Position numbers and translations under genes: made by a program. The notes under the pieces were generated by a model, which had not been told where the DNA came from, did no database searches, and saw nothing but the letters and a program-made list of their open reading frames with translations. A DNA stretch of 64,000 nt, taken from Tateyamaria sp. ANG-S1. GTDB lineage: Bacteria > Pseudomonadota > Alphaproteobacteria > Rhodobacterales > Rhodobacteraceae. Where the stretch lies: assembly GCF_000814025.1 (NCBI RefSeq), contig NZ_JWLL01000003.1, forward strand, positions 483,597 to 547,596. The letters run 5' to 3'. Positions 56,345 to 64,000 of this stretch are shown one piece after another (the stretch's first letter is position 1; each line of letters begins with the position of its first letter).

Positions 56345-58429
56345 TCAGGCAAGGTCGCCTTTGATCACCCACATCCGTTCCGGGAAACTCCATGGCAGCG
56401 TCAGGCCATGATACATCAAATAGGCCCCGCTCACCACGACAGGGCCAGTCTTCAGCGCGTTCTGGCCGCGCGACAAATGGCTCGCATCCTCGCGATTGAT
56501 CAGCTCGACACGGTATTTTGCATCGGGCGTCAGCCGGGTCAGACGCAGGGGCCTCGGCGCGATCTGATCGCTGGTCGCCGCCTTACCCGCAAAGACGACG
56601 AACTGCCCACCGCCCAGTTCCAGATGCTGCTCGGCAAAGACGGCAGGGTCGGCACTGTCCAGACGCAGAATATCGGCGCCATACATCCAGTCGCGGTTGT
56701 GCTTCCACCAGCCAGTCACGTCGGTCAGCACTTGGGCTTCTTCATCGGTCAACTCACGCGGGTCCATCTCGAACCCCATGTGCCGCTGCGCGGCGACCCA
56801 TGCGCGGAAGCGAATGTCGAGCGTGCGGCCAGATGTATGGCACGTTCGCGGCCCCACATGGCTCCCGGTCACTGCCATCGGTAAAAAGATCGACGCATTG
56901 TGCTGGATGCGCAGTCGCTCAACAGCATCGTTCGAGTCGCTCAGCCACACGCGCTGCGTCCGCTCCATGATGCCGAAATCAATGCGCCCACCACCCGACG
57001 CGCAGCTTTCAATCTCCACATCCGGGAACCGCTGCCGCAACCGGTCCAGCAAGGTGTAAGACCCCCGCGTCTGCGCCGCATCTGGCATCGGCAACACCCG
57101 GTTGTGGTCCCACTTCACATATTCGACGTCGTGACGGCCCAGAATGTCGCTGATCCGTTCGAAAAGGAACGATTGCACCGCAGGCAGCGCCATGTTGAGC
57201 GCCATCTGTTGACGCCCCATGATCTGATCCTCGCCCCCCAGCGCCCAATCGGGATGGGCGCGGAAGATGTCGGAGTTCTGGTTGATCATCTCCGGCTCGA
57301 ACCAGATGCCGAAAGTCATGCCGAGCGACTTCACGTGATCAATCAGCGGGGTCAGCCCATCTGGGTACTTCCTCGGATCAACTTCCCAATCGCTCAGGGC
57401 CTGCGTGTCATCATCCCGGTTGCCGAACCAGCCATCGTCCAGAACAAACCGCTCCGCCCCCAGCTTGGCGGCGCGTTCGGCGATGTCTTTCAACTCATCC
57501 AGATTGTGGTCGAAATAGACGGCTTCCCAGCAATTGTAGTGCACGGGCCGCGGCGCATCCGGGCGCGGAAAGGTGACGATCCGATCCCGCAAATGCCGCT
57601 GGAACGCAACCGCGCAACCGTTCAGACCATCATCCGAGAACACGGCATAAAGCTTGCCCGTCGCAAACCTATGCTGCGCCGATCCTTCAACCCGCGCGGC
57701 GTGCCCAAACTGGATCTGCCGCCGACCATCCGGCAGCTCCTCGGCCACCATACGGTGCCCACCGGACCATCCGTAGTGAAAGGCATAGGCATGACCCGCC
57801 GCATTCGACGCCCCCTGCACCGGCACGATCAGCCCCGGAAAATGCTCGTGCCCCGTGCGACCCGTCCGGTTCTCGCGGTACCGAATACCGGGCGACCAGG
57901 GCGTGCGGTTCATCTGGAGCTCACCACACCAACGCCCGGCAAAGTCGATCATCTCGTCCGCAAGCTGCGGTGCCGGAAACACCGGGGCTGACAGCCAGTG
58001 CAGGTGCATCGGCTCCAGCGCGTCCAGCTCCGCGCTCGCCTCGATCATGTGCGTGTCGGGATCAATGGCAAAGCGCGCGCGGTAGGTCAGCACGCGGTCC
58101 TCATCCATATAGGTCAGGATCAGCACGTTCTCTGCCAGGTCCGACCGCTCAAGGCAGAACTTCGGCAGGAACGGCGTCCCGTCCCCGTGCCGGATGATCA
58201 GGCCCGGCTGTCCGGGAAAGGACCGCGTCGCCTCCGGGCAGATGCTGAGTTCGGGGTTCGCATCGAGCATCCCGCCCGTCACATCAAGGGTATAAGCCTC
58301 ATAAAGCGTCGTCAGATCTTCTTCATCCGGCAGGCGCGGTCCCCAATAGACAACCTCCGCCAACCGACCCCTGTCGGAGCCGAGGACCAAAGTCTGACGC
58401 CCGTCATCGAGGCGCCAACATCTTATCAC
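56345..58429 (-). CDS. Alpha-galactosidase, glycoside hydrolase family 36
   Basis: GH36 releases galactose from melibiose, raffinose and related sugars. The 694-residue protein has an N-terminal beta-sandwich, then a TIM barrel with FVLDDGWFGNRDDD, FGIWFEPEMINQNSD, the nucleophile Asp441 in EYVKWDHNR and the likely acid/base Asp498 in VWLSDSNDAVERL. CASGGGRIDFG binds the sugar. No signal peptide is present, so hydrolysis is cytoplasmic after transport. The start overlaps the upstream permease gene by four bases. Confidence 0.95.
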   Translation of the reverse strand: MIRCWRLDDGRQTLVLGSDRGRLAEVVYWGPRLPDEEDLTTLYEAYTLDVTGGMLDANPELSICPEATRSFPGQPGLIIRHGDGTPFLPKFCLERSDLAENVLILTYMDEDRVLTYRARFAIDPDTHMIEASAELDALEPMHLHWLSAPVFPAPQLADEMIDFAGRWCGELQMNRTPWSPGIRYRENRTGRTGHEHFPGLIVPVQGASNAAGHAYAFHYGWSGGHRMVAEELPDGRRQIQFGHAARVEGSAQHRFATGKLYAVFSDDGLNGCAVAFQRHLRDRIVTFPRPDAPRPVHYNCWEAVYFDHNLDELKDIAERAAKLGAERFVLDDGWFGNRDDDTQALSDWEVDPRKYPDGLTPLIDHVKSLGMTFGIWFEPEMINQNSDIFRAHPDWALGGEDQIMGRQQMALNMALPAVQSFLFERISDILGRHDVEYVKWDHNRVLPMPDAAQTRGSYTLLDRLRQRFPDVEIESCASGGGRIDFGIMERTQRVWLSDSNDAVERLRIQHNASIFLPMAVTGSHVGPRTCHTSGRTLDIRFRAWVAAQRHMGFEMDPRELTDEEAQVLTDVTGWWKHNRDWMYGADILRLDSADPAVFAEQHLELGGGQFVVFAGKAATSDQIAPRPLRLTRLTPDAKYRVELINREDASHLSRGQNALKTGPVVVSGAYLMYHGLTLPWSFPERMWVIKGDLA

Positions 58430-59274
58430 TTAACAGCCCCCAGGGTCAGACCGGCAATGAAGTGCCGTTGCATCAGGAAGAAACACACAACAGGTGGGAT
58501 CGCCGCCAGCAAGGACGCCGCCGACACGAGGTGCCAGTTGTTCACGAACTGCCCATTCAGCGCCCGCACCCCCGCCGTGATTGGCTTGGCGCTTTCGCCC
58601 TGCGTGAGCACGTTGGCCCAGAAAAAATCGTTCCAGACAAAGGTGAAGATCAGCACCGCAAGCGCCGCGATGGCCGGGCGCACGAGGGGCAGCACGACGT
58701 ACCAGAAGATGCGCCACTCCGCGACACCCTCGATCCGCGCAGACTCCACCAGATCAAAGGGCAGTGCTTTGATGAAGTTGCGCATGAAGAGCGTGCAGAA
58801 CCCAGTCTGGAAGGCTGCGTGGAAAAGGAACTGCCCCGCGATCGTGTCATAGAGCCCCGTTTGCACCGACATATCCCGCACCGGCACCATGAGGATTTGG
58901 AACGGAATGAAGTTGCCCGCCACGAACAGGAAGAACAAAGGCAGCGCGACCCGGAACCGGTAGATCGCCAGCGCGTATCCGGCGAGGCACGCAAGGGCCA
59001 CGGAGATGACGACGCTGGGCACCGTGATGAGCACCGAATTGAGCATGTACTGCGCCGCAGCTGACTGGGTGAAGACGGCGGCGTAGTTCTCAATCAGCGC
59101 GAATTCCGATGGCCAGCCAAACACGTTACCCGAGTTGATGTCCGCCGCCGACCGGATCGACGTCAGGAAGATCGCGAGCAACGGCAGCAGCCACAGGATC
59201 AGGGCAACGGGTAGGAACGCCTGGTACGCCGCCTTGGCCGCGGGGCCGGATTTCTCGATGGGACGTGGAAACAT
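58426..59274 (-). CDS. Sugar ABC transporter permease, MalG type
   Basis: The 282-residue inner-membrane protein has six spans and the EAA loop ESARIEGVAEWRIFWYVVLPLVRPAI that contacts the ATPase. The N-terminal LWLLPLLAIFLTSIRSAADI and C-terminal MQRHFIAGLTLGAVK are MalG-like. It starts two bases after the other permease gene. It completes a carbohydrate importer with the binding protein and the ATPase encoded across the divergent region. Confidence 0.94.
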   Translation of the reverse strand: MFPRPIEKSGPAAKAAYQAFLPVALILWLLPLLAIFLTSIRSAADINSGNVFGWPSEFALIENYAAVFTQSAAAQYMLNSVLITVPSVVISVALACLAGYALAIYRFRVALPLFFLFVAGNFIPFQILMVPVRDMSVQTGLYDTIAGQFLFHAAFQTGFCTLFMRNFIKALPFDLVESARIEGVAEWRIFWYVVLPLVRPAIAALAVLIFTFVWNDFFWANVLTQGESAKPITAGVRALNGQFVNNWHLVSAASLLAAIPPVVCFFLMQRHFIAGLTLGAVK

Positions 59275-59275
59275 C

Positions 59276-60271
59276 TCAGCGCCCTCCCTTCTCGTCCTGG
59301 TACATGCGCCACAGGAAATAGCTGATGAAGATGAGCATGATACCGAACAGCACGGTCGCAATGGACGAGCCATAACCATAGCGCTCGCCATATTCGGAGA
59401 TCGCCACCTCAAACATGTAGTGCGACAGCACATTGGTGGAGCCAAACGGCCCGCCCTGCGTCATGATGGCAATCATGTCAAAGGACCGAAGCGCCCCGAT
59501 CACGGTCACAACCACGGCGATGAAGGTTGCCGGTTTCAGTTGCGGCACAACCACGTACCACAGCATCTTCCAGCCCTTGGCCCCGTCCAGACGTGCGGCC
59601 TCGATCTGGTCTGCGGCGACGTTGTTCAGCCCAGTAAGATACAGGATCATGCAGTATGCGATCTGCGGCCAAAGACCGGCGGCGATGATGCCGTAGGTCG
59701 CCCATTGCTCGCTCGACAGGATGTCGGGCACGGGGCGTTCGCAGCGGAAGGTGGTGTTGCCGAGGATGTTGGTGGTTTCCTCGCAGAAGATCGCCTTCCA
59801 CACCGTTCCAACGACGCCGAAATCGGGGTTGTAGAACCAGCCGAAGATCAGGCCCACGACCACTTGGGAGATCACGAAGGGGAAGAAGAACATCGACTTG
59901 TAGAACCGCATCCCCGTGACCGTCTGGTTCAGGAACAGCGCGATGAACAGGCCCGCGGGGACGGCCAACATGTAGAGGACGAGCCACGCGATGTTGTTGC
60001 GCAGGGAGGTCCAGAAATTGGGGTCGCTCCAGAGCCTGACATAGTTGTCGAAGCCCACCCAGACGGCTGTGGAATTGCCATCCGCATCATAGAGGCCATT
60101 CCATTGGTAGAGGCTGAGCCAGAGGGATTCGAAGATCGGGATGACCACGTAGATGGCGAAGAAAATCAGCGCGGGGATCAGGAAAATCCACGGGGCGATG
60201 GCCAGCTTGTTCCGCCTGAAAAATCCCGGCTCGGACCGGGTGCGGGTGTCGGTGGCAACGGCGTCTGCCAT
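59276..60271 (-). CDS. Sugar ABC transporter permease, MalF type
   Basis: The 331-residue inner-membrane protein has six spans and the EAA loop EAARLDGAKGWKMLWYVVVPQLKPATF. A periplasmic insertion with two cysteines (FCEETTNILGNTTFRC) lies near residue 175. The start at MADAVATDT is chosen because AGGAGG lies seven bases before it. Two other in-frame ATGs upstream are too close to or before that site. About 190 bp with two palindromic hairpins separates it from the binding-protein gene. Confidence 0.94.
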   Translation of the reverse strand: MADAVATDTRTRSEPGFFRRNKLAIAPWIFLIPALIFFAIYVVIPIFESLWLSLYQWNGLYDADGNSTAVWVGFDNYVRLWSDPNFWTSLRNNIAWLVLYMLAVPAGLFIALFLNQTVTGMRFYKSMFFFPFVISQVVVGLIFGWFYNPDFGVVGTVWKAIFCEETTNILGNTTFRCERPVPDILSSEQWATYGIIAAGLWPQIAYCMILYLTGLNNVAADQIEAARLDGAKGWKMLWYVVVPQLKPATFIAVVVTVIGALRSFDMIAIMTQGGPFGSTNVLSHYMFEVAISEYGERYGYGSSIATVLFGIMLIFISYFLWRMYQDEKGGR

Positions 60272-60392
60272 GGGCATCCTCCTGGGCTGAGGGAACATGT
60301 CCCACGCTGGGACACTGCTTAACCTTATGAAAAAACAGAATTAATTTGTCTTTACAGAAGGTTAATCGACAATAACGGGTGCGTTGGACGAA

Positions 60393-60450
60393 GGTGCGCA
60401 GTGACTGCGCACCCTACAGAGTGCGTGCGATGCGCCGGGGTGGCGCATCG
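60393..60450. repeat. Two palindromic hairpins between binding-protein and permease genes
   Basis: The first is GGTGCGCAG-TGA-CTGCGCACC (60393-60413) flanked by CTAC. The second is a 9-bp stem CGATGCGCC / GGCGCATCG with loop GGGGT (60428-60450). Neither is followed by a T-run. The first matches a GTAGGGTGCGC-type palindrome I associate with Rhodobacteraceae. They lie just downstream of the binding-protein stop codon. Confidence 0.75.
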
Positions 60451-60461
60451 CTGATCAAGGC

Positions 60462-61691
60462 TTAGTAAACCTCGGCTTGGACCTCATCCAGACGCTGCAG
60501 GATGTCCATCTTCTTGGACGTGTCCAGCATGAACTCCTGGAAGCCTTCCATGCCCGCCTTGGCCATCGCGGCCGGTGCGTCACGGTCATAGAATTGCGCC
60601 AGACCGGTGGCGGAGTTCAGCAACTCAAAGCCTTGCTGAATGAACTTGTCATCCGAGATGTCCGCCTTGGAGTTGATGGGCAGTTGGCCGATAGTCTTGT
60701 TCCACTGGGTCTGCACATCGGGGCGCGCAACGAAAGCCAACCACTTCTTGGCATCTTCGACGTTCTTGGCGTTCGTCGGGATAAAGAACGCGTCCGCAGG
60801 CGCTTCTTCAGCCCGCGGCACGTCCGGGTTGATCGTCGGGAACGGCATGAAGTCGATCTGGTCTTCGGTCAGGCCAGCGTTCTTGTAGCCGTCGACCGAG
60901 AAGTTGCCCATCACGTACATGGCCGCGTCACCGTTGGCAAAGGGTGCAATTGCGTCCTGCCAGCTCATCGAGGCGTGGTTGTCGACAAAGCCACACTCGT
61001 TGATCAGGGTTTCCCAGTTCTCGAACGTGGCGACGATGCGGGGATCGGTGTACTTGATTTCACCGGCGGTCAGCGCGTTGTGCACGTCATAGCCGTTGGT
61101 GCGCAGGTTGATGTAGTCGAACACACCGGCAGCGGTCCAAAGGAACTTGGTGCCGATGGTGAAGGGCGTCACGCCGTTCTCTTTCATCTTGCCGCAGGCG
61201 GCCAGCAGCTCGTCCCATGTCTGGGGCTCTTCCAGCTCCAAGAGGTCAAAGATGTCTTTGCGGTAGTAGATGCCCCACTGGTAGTAGGAATAGGGCACAC
61301 CCCAGATCTTGCCATCGCGGCTCATGGTGGCCTTGATCGCGGCCAGATCTTCGTTGAAGCCGTTTTCTTCCCAGACGTCATCGACGGGCTGGAACAGGCC
61401 CGCATCGACGAAGGGCGCCATGCGGTTGCCGGGGTACCAGCTGGTCACGTCGGGCGCGTCGGCGGTCAGGAAGTTGCGGATCGCCGTCTTGTGCGCTTCG
61501 CGGTCGTTGATGTTGACGATGACGTTGATGTCGGGGTTTTCCGCTTTGAACTTCTCGACCGCGTCTTCGAAGCCTTTTTTCGGGCCGGGGTTCAGGTCAT
61601 CGAAGTTGATGACCAGATCGCGCGCGAAGGCCGTGCCGGCAACAGCCGACAGTGCAATGGCCGCCACGGCGGTTTTCAGATTAAGGAACAT
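60462..61691 (-). CDS. Sugar ABC transporter substrate-binding protein
   Basis: The 409-residue precursor has a signal peptide ending ALSAVAGTAFA and a MalE/UgpB-like periplasmic binding fold. It contains DVTSWYPGNRMAPFVDAGLFQPVDDVW, GVPYSYYQWGIYYRKDIFD and WQDAIAPFANGDAAMYVMGNF, typical carbohydrate-binding protein blocks. The start follows GGGAGGAGAACC. It is the first gene of the operon that continues with permeases and galactoside enzymes, so the ligand is probably an alpha- or beta-galactoside. Confidence 0.93.
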   Translation of the reverse strand: MFLNLKTAVAAIALSAVAGTAFARDLVINFDDLNPGPKKGFEDAVEKFKAENPDINVIVNINDREAHKTAIRNFLTADAPDVTSWYPGNRMAPFVDAGLFQPVDDVWEENGFNEDLAAIKATMSRDGKIWGVPYSYYQWGIYYRKDIFDLLELEEPQTWDELLAACGKMKENGVTPFTIGTKFLWTAAGVFDYINLRTNGYDVHNALTAGEIKYTDPRIVATFENWETLINECGFVDNHASMSWQDAIAPFANGDAAMYVMGNFSVDGYKNAGLTEDQIDFMPFPTINPDVPRAEEAPADAFFIPTNAKNVEDAKKWLAFVARPDVQTQWNKTIGQLPINSKADISDDKFIQQGFELLNSATGLAQFYDRDAPAAMAKAGMEGFQEFMLDTSKKMDILQRLDEVQAEVY

Positions 61692-61790
61692 TGGTTCTCC
61701 TCCCGTTGGTTCCATAACGTTCCGCCGCCGAGCCTGAGTTTTCCTGTCGGCGACGAAATTCAGATTTTCTTTGACACCGGCCCCCGCTTT

Positions 61791-61832
61791 GTGGAAGTTC
61801 CACATAGTGAAACCGATTTCCAACTATTGGAA
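61791..61832. promoter_or_regulatory. Two dyads likely to be IclR operators
   Basis: GTGGAA-G-TTCCAC (61791-61803) and TTCCAA-CTA-TTGGAA (61818-61832) lie in the divergent region between the binding-protein gene and iclR. Both contain TGGAA/TTCCA or TTGGAA/TTCCAA half-sites resembling the IclR consensus TGGAAAT-ATTTCCA. Their centres are 28 bp apart. Confidence 0.55.
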
Positions 61833-61892
61833 CTATGCGGGGACACGGGGCGCAGGTCAACAGATTTCATGCGCCACTCTGGGAGGAGACAG

Positions 61893-62681
61893 ATGAACAC
61901 GGCAGCCCCCCGGTCGGGGGAGGGAACCATTGCCAAGGCGTTGGAAGTGCTGGACCTCGTGGCCCAGCTGGAACGTCCTGTGCGGTTTTCCGAATTGCTG
62001 GCCCTGTCCCCCCACCCCAAGGCCACGCTGTATCGTCTGGTGCAGACGCTTACGTCGCTGGGGATGCTGCGCTACGATTCTGAACGCCAGACCTATGCCC
62101 CCGGTTTGCGCCTTGTTCGCCTGGCCCATGCGGCGTGGCGACAGAGTTCGCTGGCCCCGATTGCGCGCCCGTTCATTGACAATCTGAGCGCGCAGGTGGG
62201 CGAGACAGTGCACCTGGCCCAGATGGATGGCGGGCAGGTTCTGTACGTGGACAAGCGCAACGCCGCCGAGCCGCTGGAGATGTTTTCGCAGGCGGGCAAG
62301 GTCGGCCCCGGATATTGCACGGGCGTGGGCAAGGCGATGCTGGCCTTTCTGGCGGACGACGCGCTGGACACCGCCCTTTCGCAACAGGCGTGGTTTGCCC
62401 ACACGACCCACACCCATACGAGCCGCGAATCTTTGTGCTCTGAACTGGAGGCGATTCGAGCCGAGGGCGTCGCCTATGACCGTGAAGAGCATGAGCCCGG
62501 TATCATCTGTGTCGCCGCCCCGATCCTGTCCGATGCGGGCCGGTCCATCGGCGCGCTGAGCGTCACCACATCCACCGCGCGCAAGTCGCTGGCCGATCTG
62601 GGTCAGCTTGCGCCGCATCTTCAATCCACCGCGCGCGATATCGCCGGTGCCGCTGCCAACTGGCAGTTTCCAAGTCAATAA
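61893..62681 (+). CDS. IclR-family transcriptional regulator
   Basis: The 262-residue protein has an N-terminal winged helix (IAKALEVLDLVAQLERPVRFSELLALSPHPKATLYRLVQTLTSLGML). The C-terminal IclR effector domain has LSAQVGETVHLAQMDGGQVLYVDKR and GPGYCTGVGKAMLAFL, ending with GIICVAAPILSDAGRSIGALSVTT. The start follows GGGAGGAGACAG. It is divergent from the galactoside operon and shares its promoter region, which has two IclR-like dyads. A galactoside or pathway intermediate is the likely effector. Confidence 0.95.
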   Translation: MNTAAPRSGEGTIAKALEVLDLVAQLERPVRFSELLALSPHPKATLYRLVQTLTSLGMLRYDSERQTYAPGLRLVRLAHAAWRQSSLAPIARPFIDNLSAQVGETVHLAQMDGGQVLYVDKRNAAEPLEMFSQAGKVGPGYCTGVGKAMLAFLADDALDTALSQQAWFAHTTHTHTSRESLCSELEAIRAEGVAYDREEHEPGIICVAAPILSDAGRSIGALSVTTSTARKSLADLGQLAPHLQSTARDIAGAAANWQFPSQ

Positions 62682-62693
62682 AGGGAGGACACC

Positions 62694-63755
62694 ATGACCG
62701 GTGTGACATTGCAGAAAGCCATCAAGCGCTACGGCGCGACACAGGTCATCCATGGTGTGGACCTGACCATTGATGATGGCGAGTTCTGCGTCTTTGTCGG
62801 CCCGTCGGGCTGCGGCAAGTCCACCCTGCTGCGCATGATTGCGGGGCTTGAGGAGACAAGCGACGGACAGATCAGCATCGGCACCCGTGACGTGACCCAT
62901 ATGGACCCGGCCGAGCGCGGCGTGGCGATGGTGTTCCAGACCTATGCTCTGTATCCGCACATGACGGTCGAAGAGAACATGGGCTTTGGCCTGAAGATGA
63001 ATGGCGTCGACAAAGAGACCATTCGGAAGAAGGTCGATGGGGCGTCCAAGATCCTGAAGCTGGACGAGTATTTGAAGCGCAAGCCTGCTGCCCTGTCTGG
63101 GGGGCAGCGTCAGCGCGTGGCCATTGGCCGGTCGATTGTGCGGGGGCCGGAGGTGTTTCTGTTTGACGAGCCGCTGTCCAACCTTGATGCTGAGCTGCGC
63201 GTGGATATGCGGGTGGAGATTGCCCGGCTGCACAAGGAGCTGGGCACCACGATGATCTATGTGACCCACGATCAGGTCGAGGCGATGACGCTGGCCGACA
63301 AGATTGTGGTGCTGCGCGCGGGACATATCGAGCAGGTGGGTTCGCCCATGCATCTCTATCAGGACCCCGACAACAAGTTTGTCGCTGGCTTCATCGGCTC
63401 ACCTGCAATGAATTTCGTGAAGGGGATCGTGGAAGGGAACGGTGTGCGGGTGCCGGGCCTTGGCGACCGTCTGGTGCCGACATCCGTGGGACTGCCGTCG
63501 GCGGGGACCGAGGTGATCGTGGGTGTGCGTCCGCAGGACATGTCGCTGGCCGAAGGCGCGTCGCCCATCACGCTGGATATTCGCGAGCGGTTGGGCGGTG
63601 TGGCTTATGACTACCTGACCACGCCAACCGGTGAGCGGGTGATCGTGGAATCGAAGGGCGACCTGGCGATGGAGGAAGGGACAGAGGTCACCGTGTCCTT
63701 TGATGACGACCGGGTGATGTTCTTTGATGCGCGAAGCGAGCAGCGGCTGCGGTGA
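62694..63755 (+). CDS. Sugar ABC transporter ATP-binding protein, UgpC/MsmK/MalK type
   Basis: This 353-residue ATPase powers the adjacent importer. Walker A GPSGCGKST is near residue 37, the signature is LSGGQRQRVAIGRSI, Walker B is VFLFDEP and the switch is THDQ. A C-terminal regulatory TOBE/OB domain (VGVRPQDMSLAEG) is present. The start follows AAAGGGAGGACACC. It is 12 bp after iclR, so regulator and ATPase form one transcript divergent from the rest of the transporter. An intrinsic terminator follows. Confidence 0.95.
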   Translation: MTGVTLQKAIKRYGATQVIHGVDLTIDDGEFCVFVGPSGCGKSTLLRMIAGLEETSDGQISIGTRDVTHMDPAERGVAMVFQTYALYPHMTVEENMGFGLKMNGVDKETIRKKVDGASKILKLDEYLKRKPAALSGGQRQRVAIGRSIVRGPEVFLFDEPLSNLDAELRVDMRVEIARLHKELGTTMIYVTHDQVEAMTLADKIVVLRAGHIEQVGSPMHLYQDPDNKFVAGFIGSPAMNFVKGIVEGNGVRVPGLGDRLVPTSVGLPSAGTEVIVGVRPQDMSLAEGASPITLDIRERLGGVAYDYLTTPTGERVIVESKGDLAMEEGTEVTVSFDDDRVMFFDARSEQRLR

Positions 63756-63777
63756 GCTAGGTTTTAAGCGAGATTGG

Positions 63778-63810
63778 CCGTCATCTGTGTGTCAGGTGGC
63801 GGCTTTTTTG
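63778..63810 (+). terminator. Intrinsic terminator of iclR and the ATPase gene
   Basis: A 10-bp stem GCCGTCATCT / AGGTGGCGGC (with G-T pairs) closes a seven-base loop and is followed by TTTTTT. It begins 23 bp after the ATPase stop codon. Confidence 0.85.
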
Positions 63811-63916
63811 TGCGCTGGGGATGGATTGGGGTAAGGTGCGCTATTTGATGTTTTTGGAGCTATTTCTGTGTTCAAATCTGATTTTTGATGGAAAATTCAT
63901 AACAGTATAACGCGCA

Positions 63917-64000
63917 TCAATATGAGCCTCGTCGGCGCATGTGCTTAACCTGCGAGGCAGGTTGACCGGCGATCTTCTCAAGCAAAGCTTTTGAAGTGTC
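63917..64000 (-). CDS. C-terminal end of a gene cut by the right edge
   Basis: On the minus strand an open frame enters from the right edge and stops with TGA at 63917-63919. It encodes 27 residues reading KALLEKIAGQPASQ, then VKHMRRRGSY. The composition is protein-like and fits a helical basic C-terminus. The product cannot be identified. The A/T-rich stretch 63811-63916 between this stop and the terminator holds no other feature I can see. Confidence 0.4.
   Translation of the reverse strand, partial: DTSKALLEKIAGQPASQVKHMRRRGSY

Noticed and set aside
60477-61892. Long in-frame extension upstream of iclR, opposite the binding-protein gene
   Set aside because: The frame is antisense to a certain gene, and IclR has a clear start with GGGAGGAGACAG at 61893.

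Overview
The window is about 64 kb of high-GC, gene-dense alphaproteobacterial chromosome. It is best explained as a marine Rhodobacteraceae (Roseobacter group) genome. The evidence is a bona fide DMSP lyase gene dddP with all six metal ligands, the Roseobacter-style yajC-secD-secF to ccmABCDG arrangement, glnB-glnA, acnA next to a DUF1223 gene, DUF6314 and Glyoxalase_8 proteins, and small dispersed palindromes of a type I associate with this family. I see no rRNA, tRNA, CRISPR array, prophage or intact insertion sequence.

Layout. 1-5.3 kb: end of a possible Hint-domain protein, nnr, glnB-glnA behind two NtrC-like dyads, and a lytic transglycosylase. 5.5-12.8 kb (accessory): a Glyoxalase_8 protein, a heme-dependent oxidative N-demethylase-like gene divergent from dddP, a lodA-lodB-like pair (a quinoprotein amino-acid oxidase with candidate CTQ residues Cys493 and Trp511, plus its flavoprotein partner) with a perfect FNR-type box just upstream, and an alpha/beta-hydrolase-OsmC fusion. 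12.9-23.2 kb: bioY, DUF6314, purB, small secreted proteins, fliG, an acyltransferase, DUF1223, acnA, an SDR. 23.4-31.1 kb: a long minus-strand run yajC-secD-secF, two TauE/SafE permeases, an Mth938-like gene, ccmA-B-C-D-G. 31-38.5 kb: a pentapeptide-repeat membrane protein, a C/A-rich repeat block, serS, a DUF2235 hydrolase, a TspO-like membrane protein, der, a small membrane protein.

38.6-46.1 kb is a compact regulatory and stress island: a cysteine-poor Crp/Fnr (FixK/Dnr-like) regulator, an OmpR-type response regulator with a TTG start, a hybrid histidine kinase whose PAS domain resembles the FixL heme PAS, an M50 protease with CBS domains, an effector-domain-only small protein, a DUF2892 membrane protein, a lipoprotein cytochrome c, a zinc alcohol dehydrogenase and a flavodoxin-like protein. 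Four TTGA-N6-TCAA boxes lie 50-60 bp before the start codons they face, so the island looks like a self-contained oxygen/redox regulon. This is the best candidate for a little-described system here.

46.2-48.9 kb encodes a two-subunit molybdenum hydroxylase. 49-51.3 kb encodes ArsJ and its GAPDH partner (arsenate efflux as 1-arseno-3-phosphoglycerate) with no arsR, but with a PHO-box-like promoter. 51.3-63.8 kb is a galactoside catabolic locus: sugar-binding protein, two permeases, ATPase, IclR regulator, alpha-galactosidase (GH36), beta-galactosidase (GH42), sugar dehydrogenase, SMP-30 lactonase, DgoK and DgoA. Together these make a De Ley-Doudoroff route from galactosides to pyruvate and glyceraldehyde-3-phosphate, lacking only a galactonate dehydratase. 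Palindromic hairpins sit between the binding-protein gene and the first permease. The last 84 bases hold the end of a further minus-strand gene.
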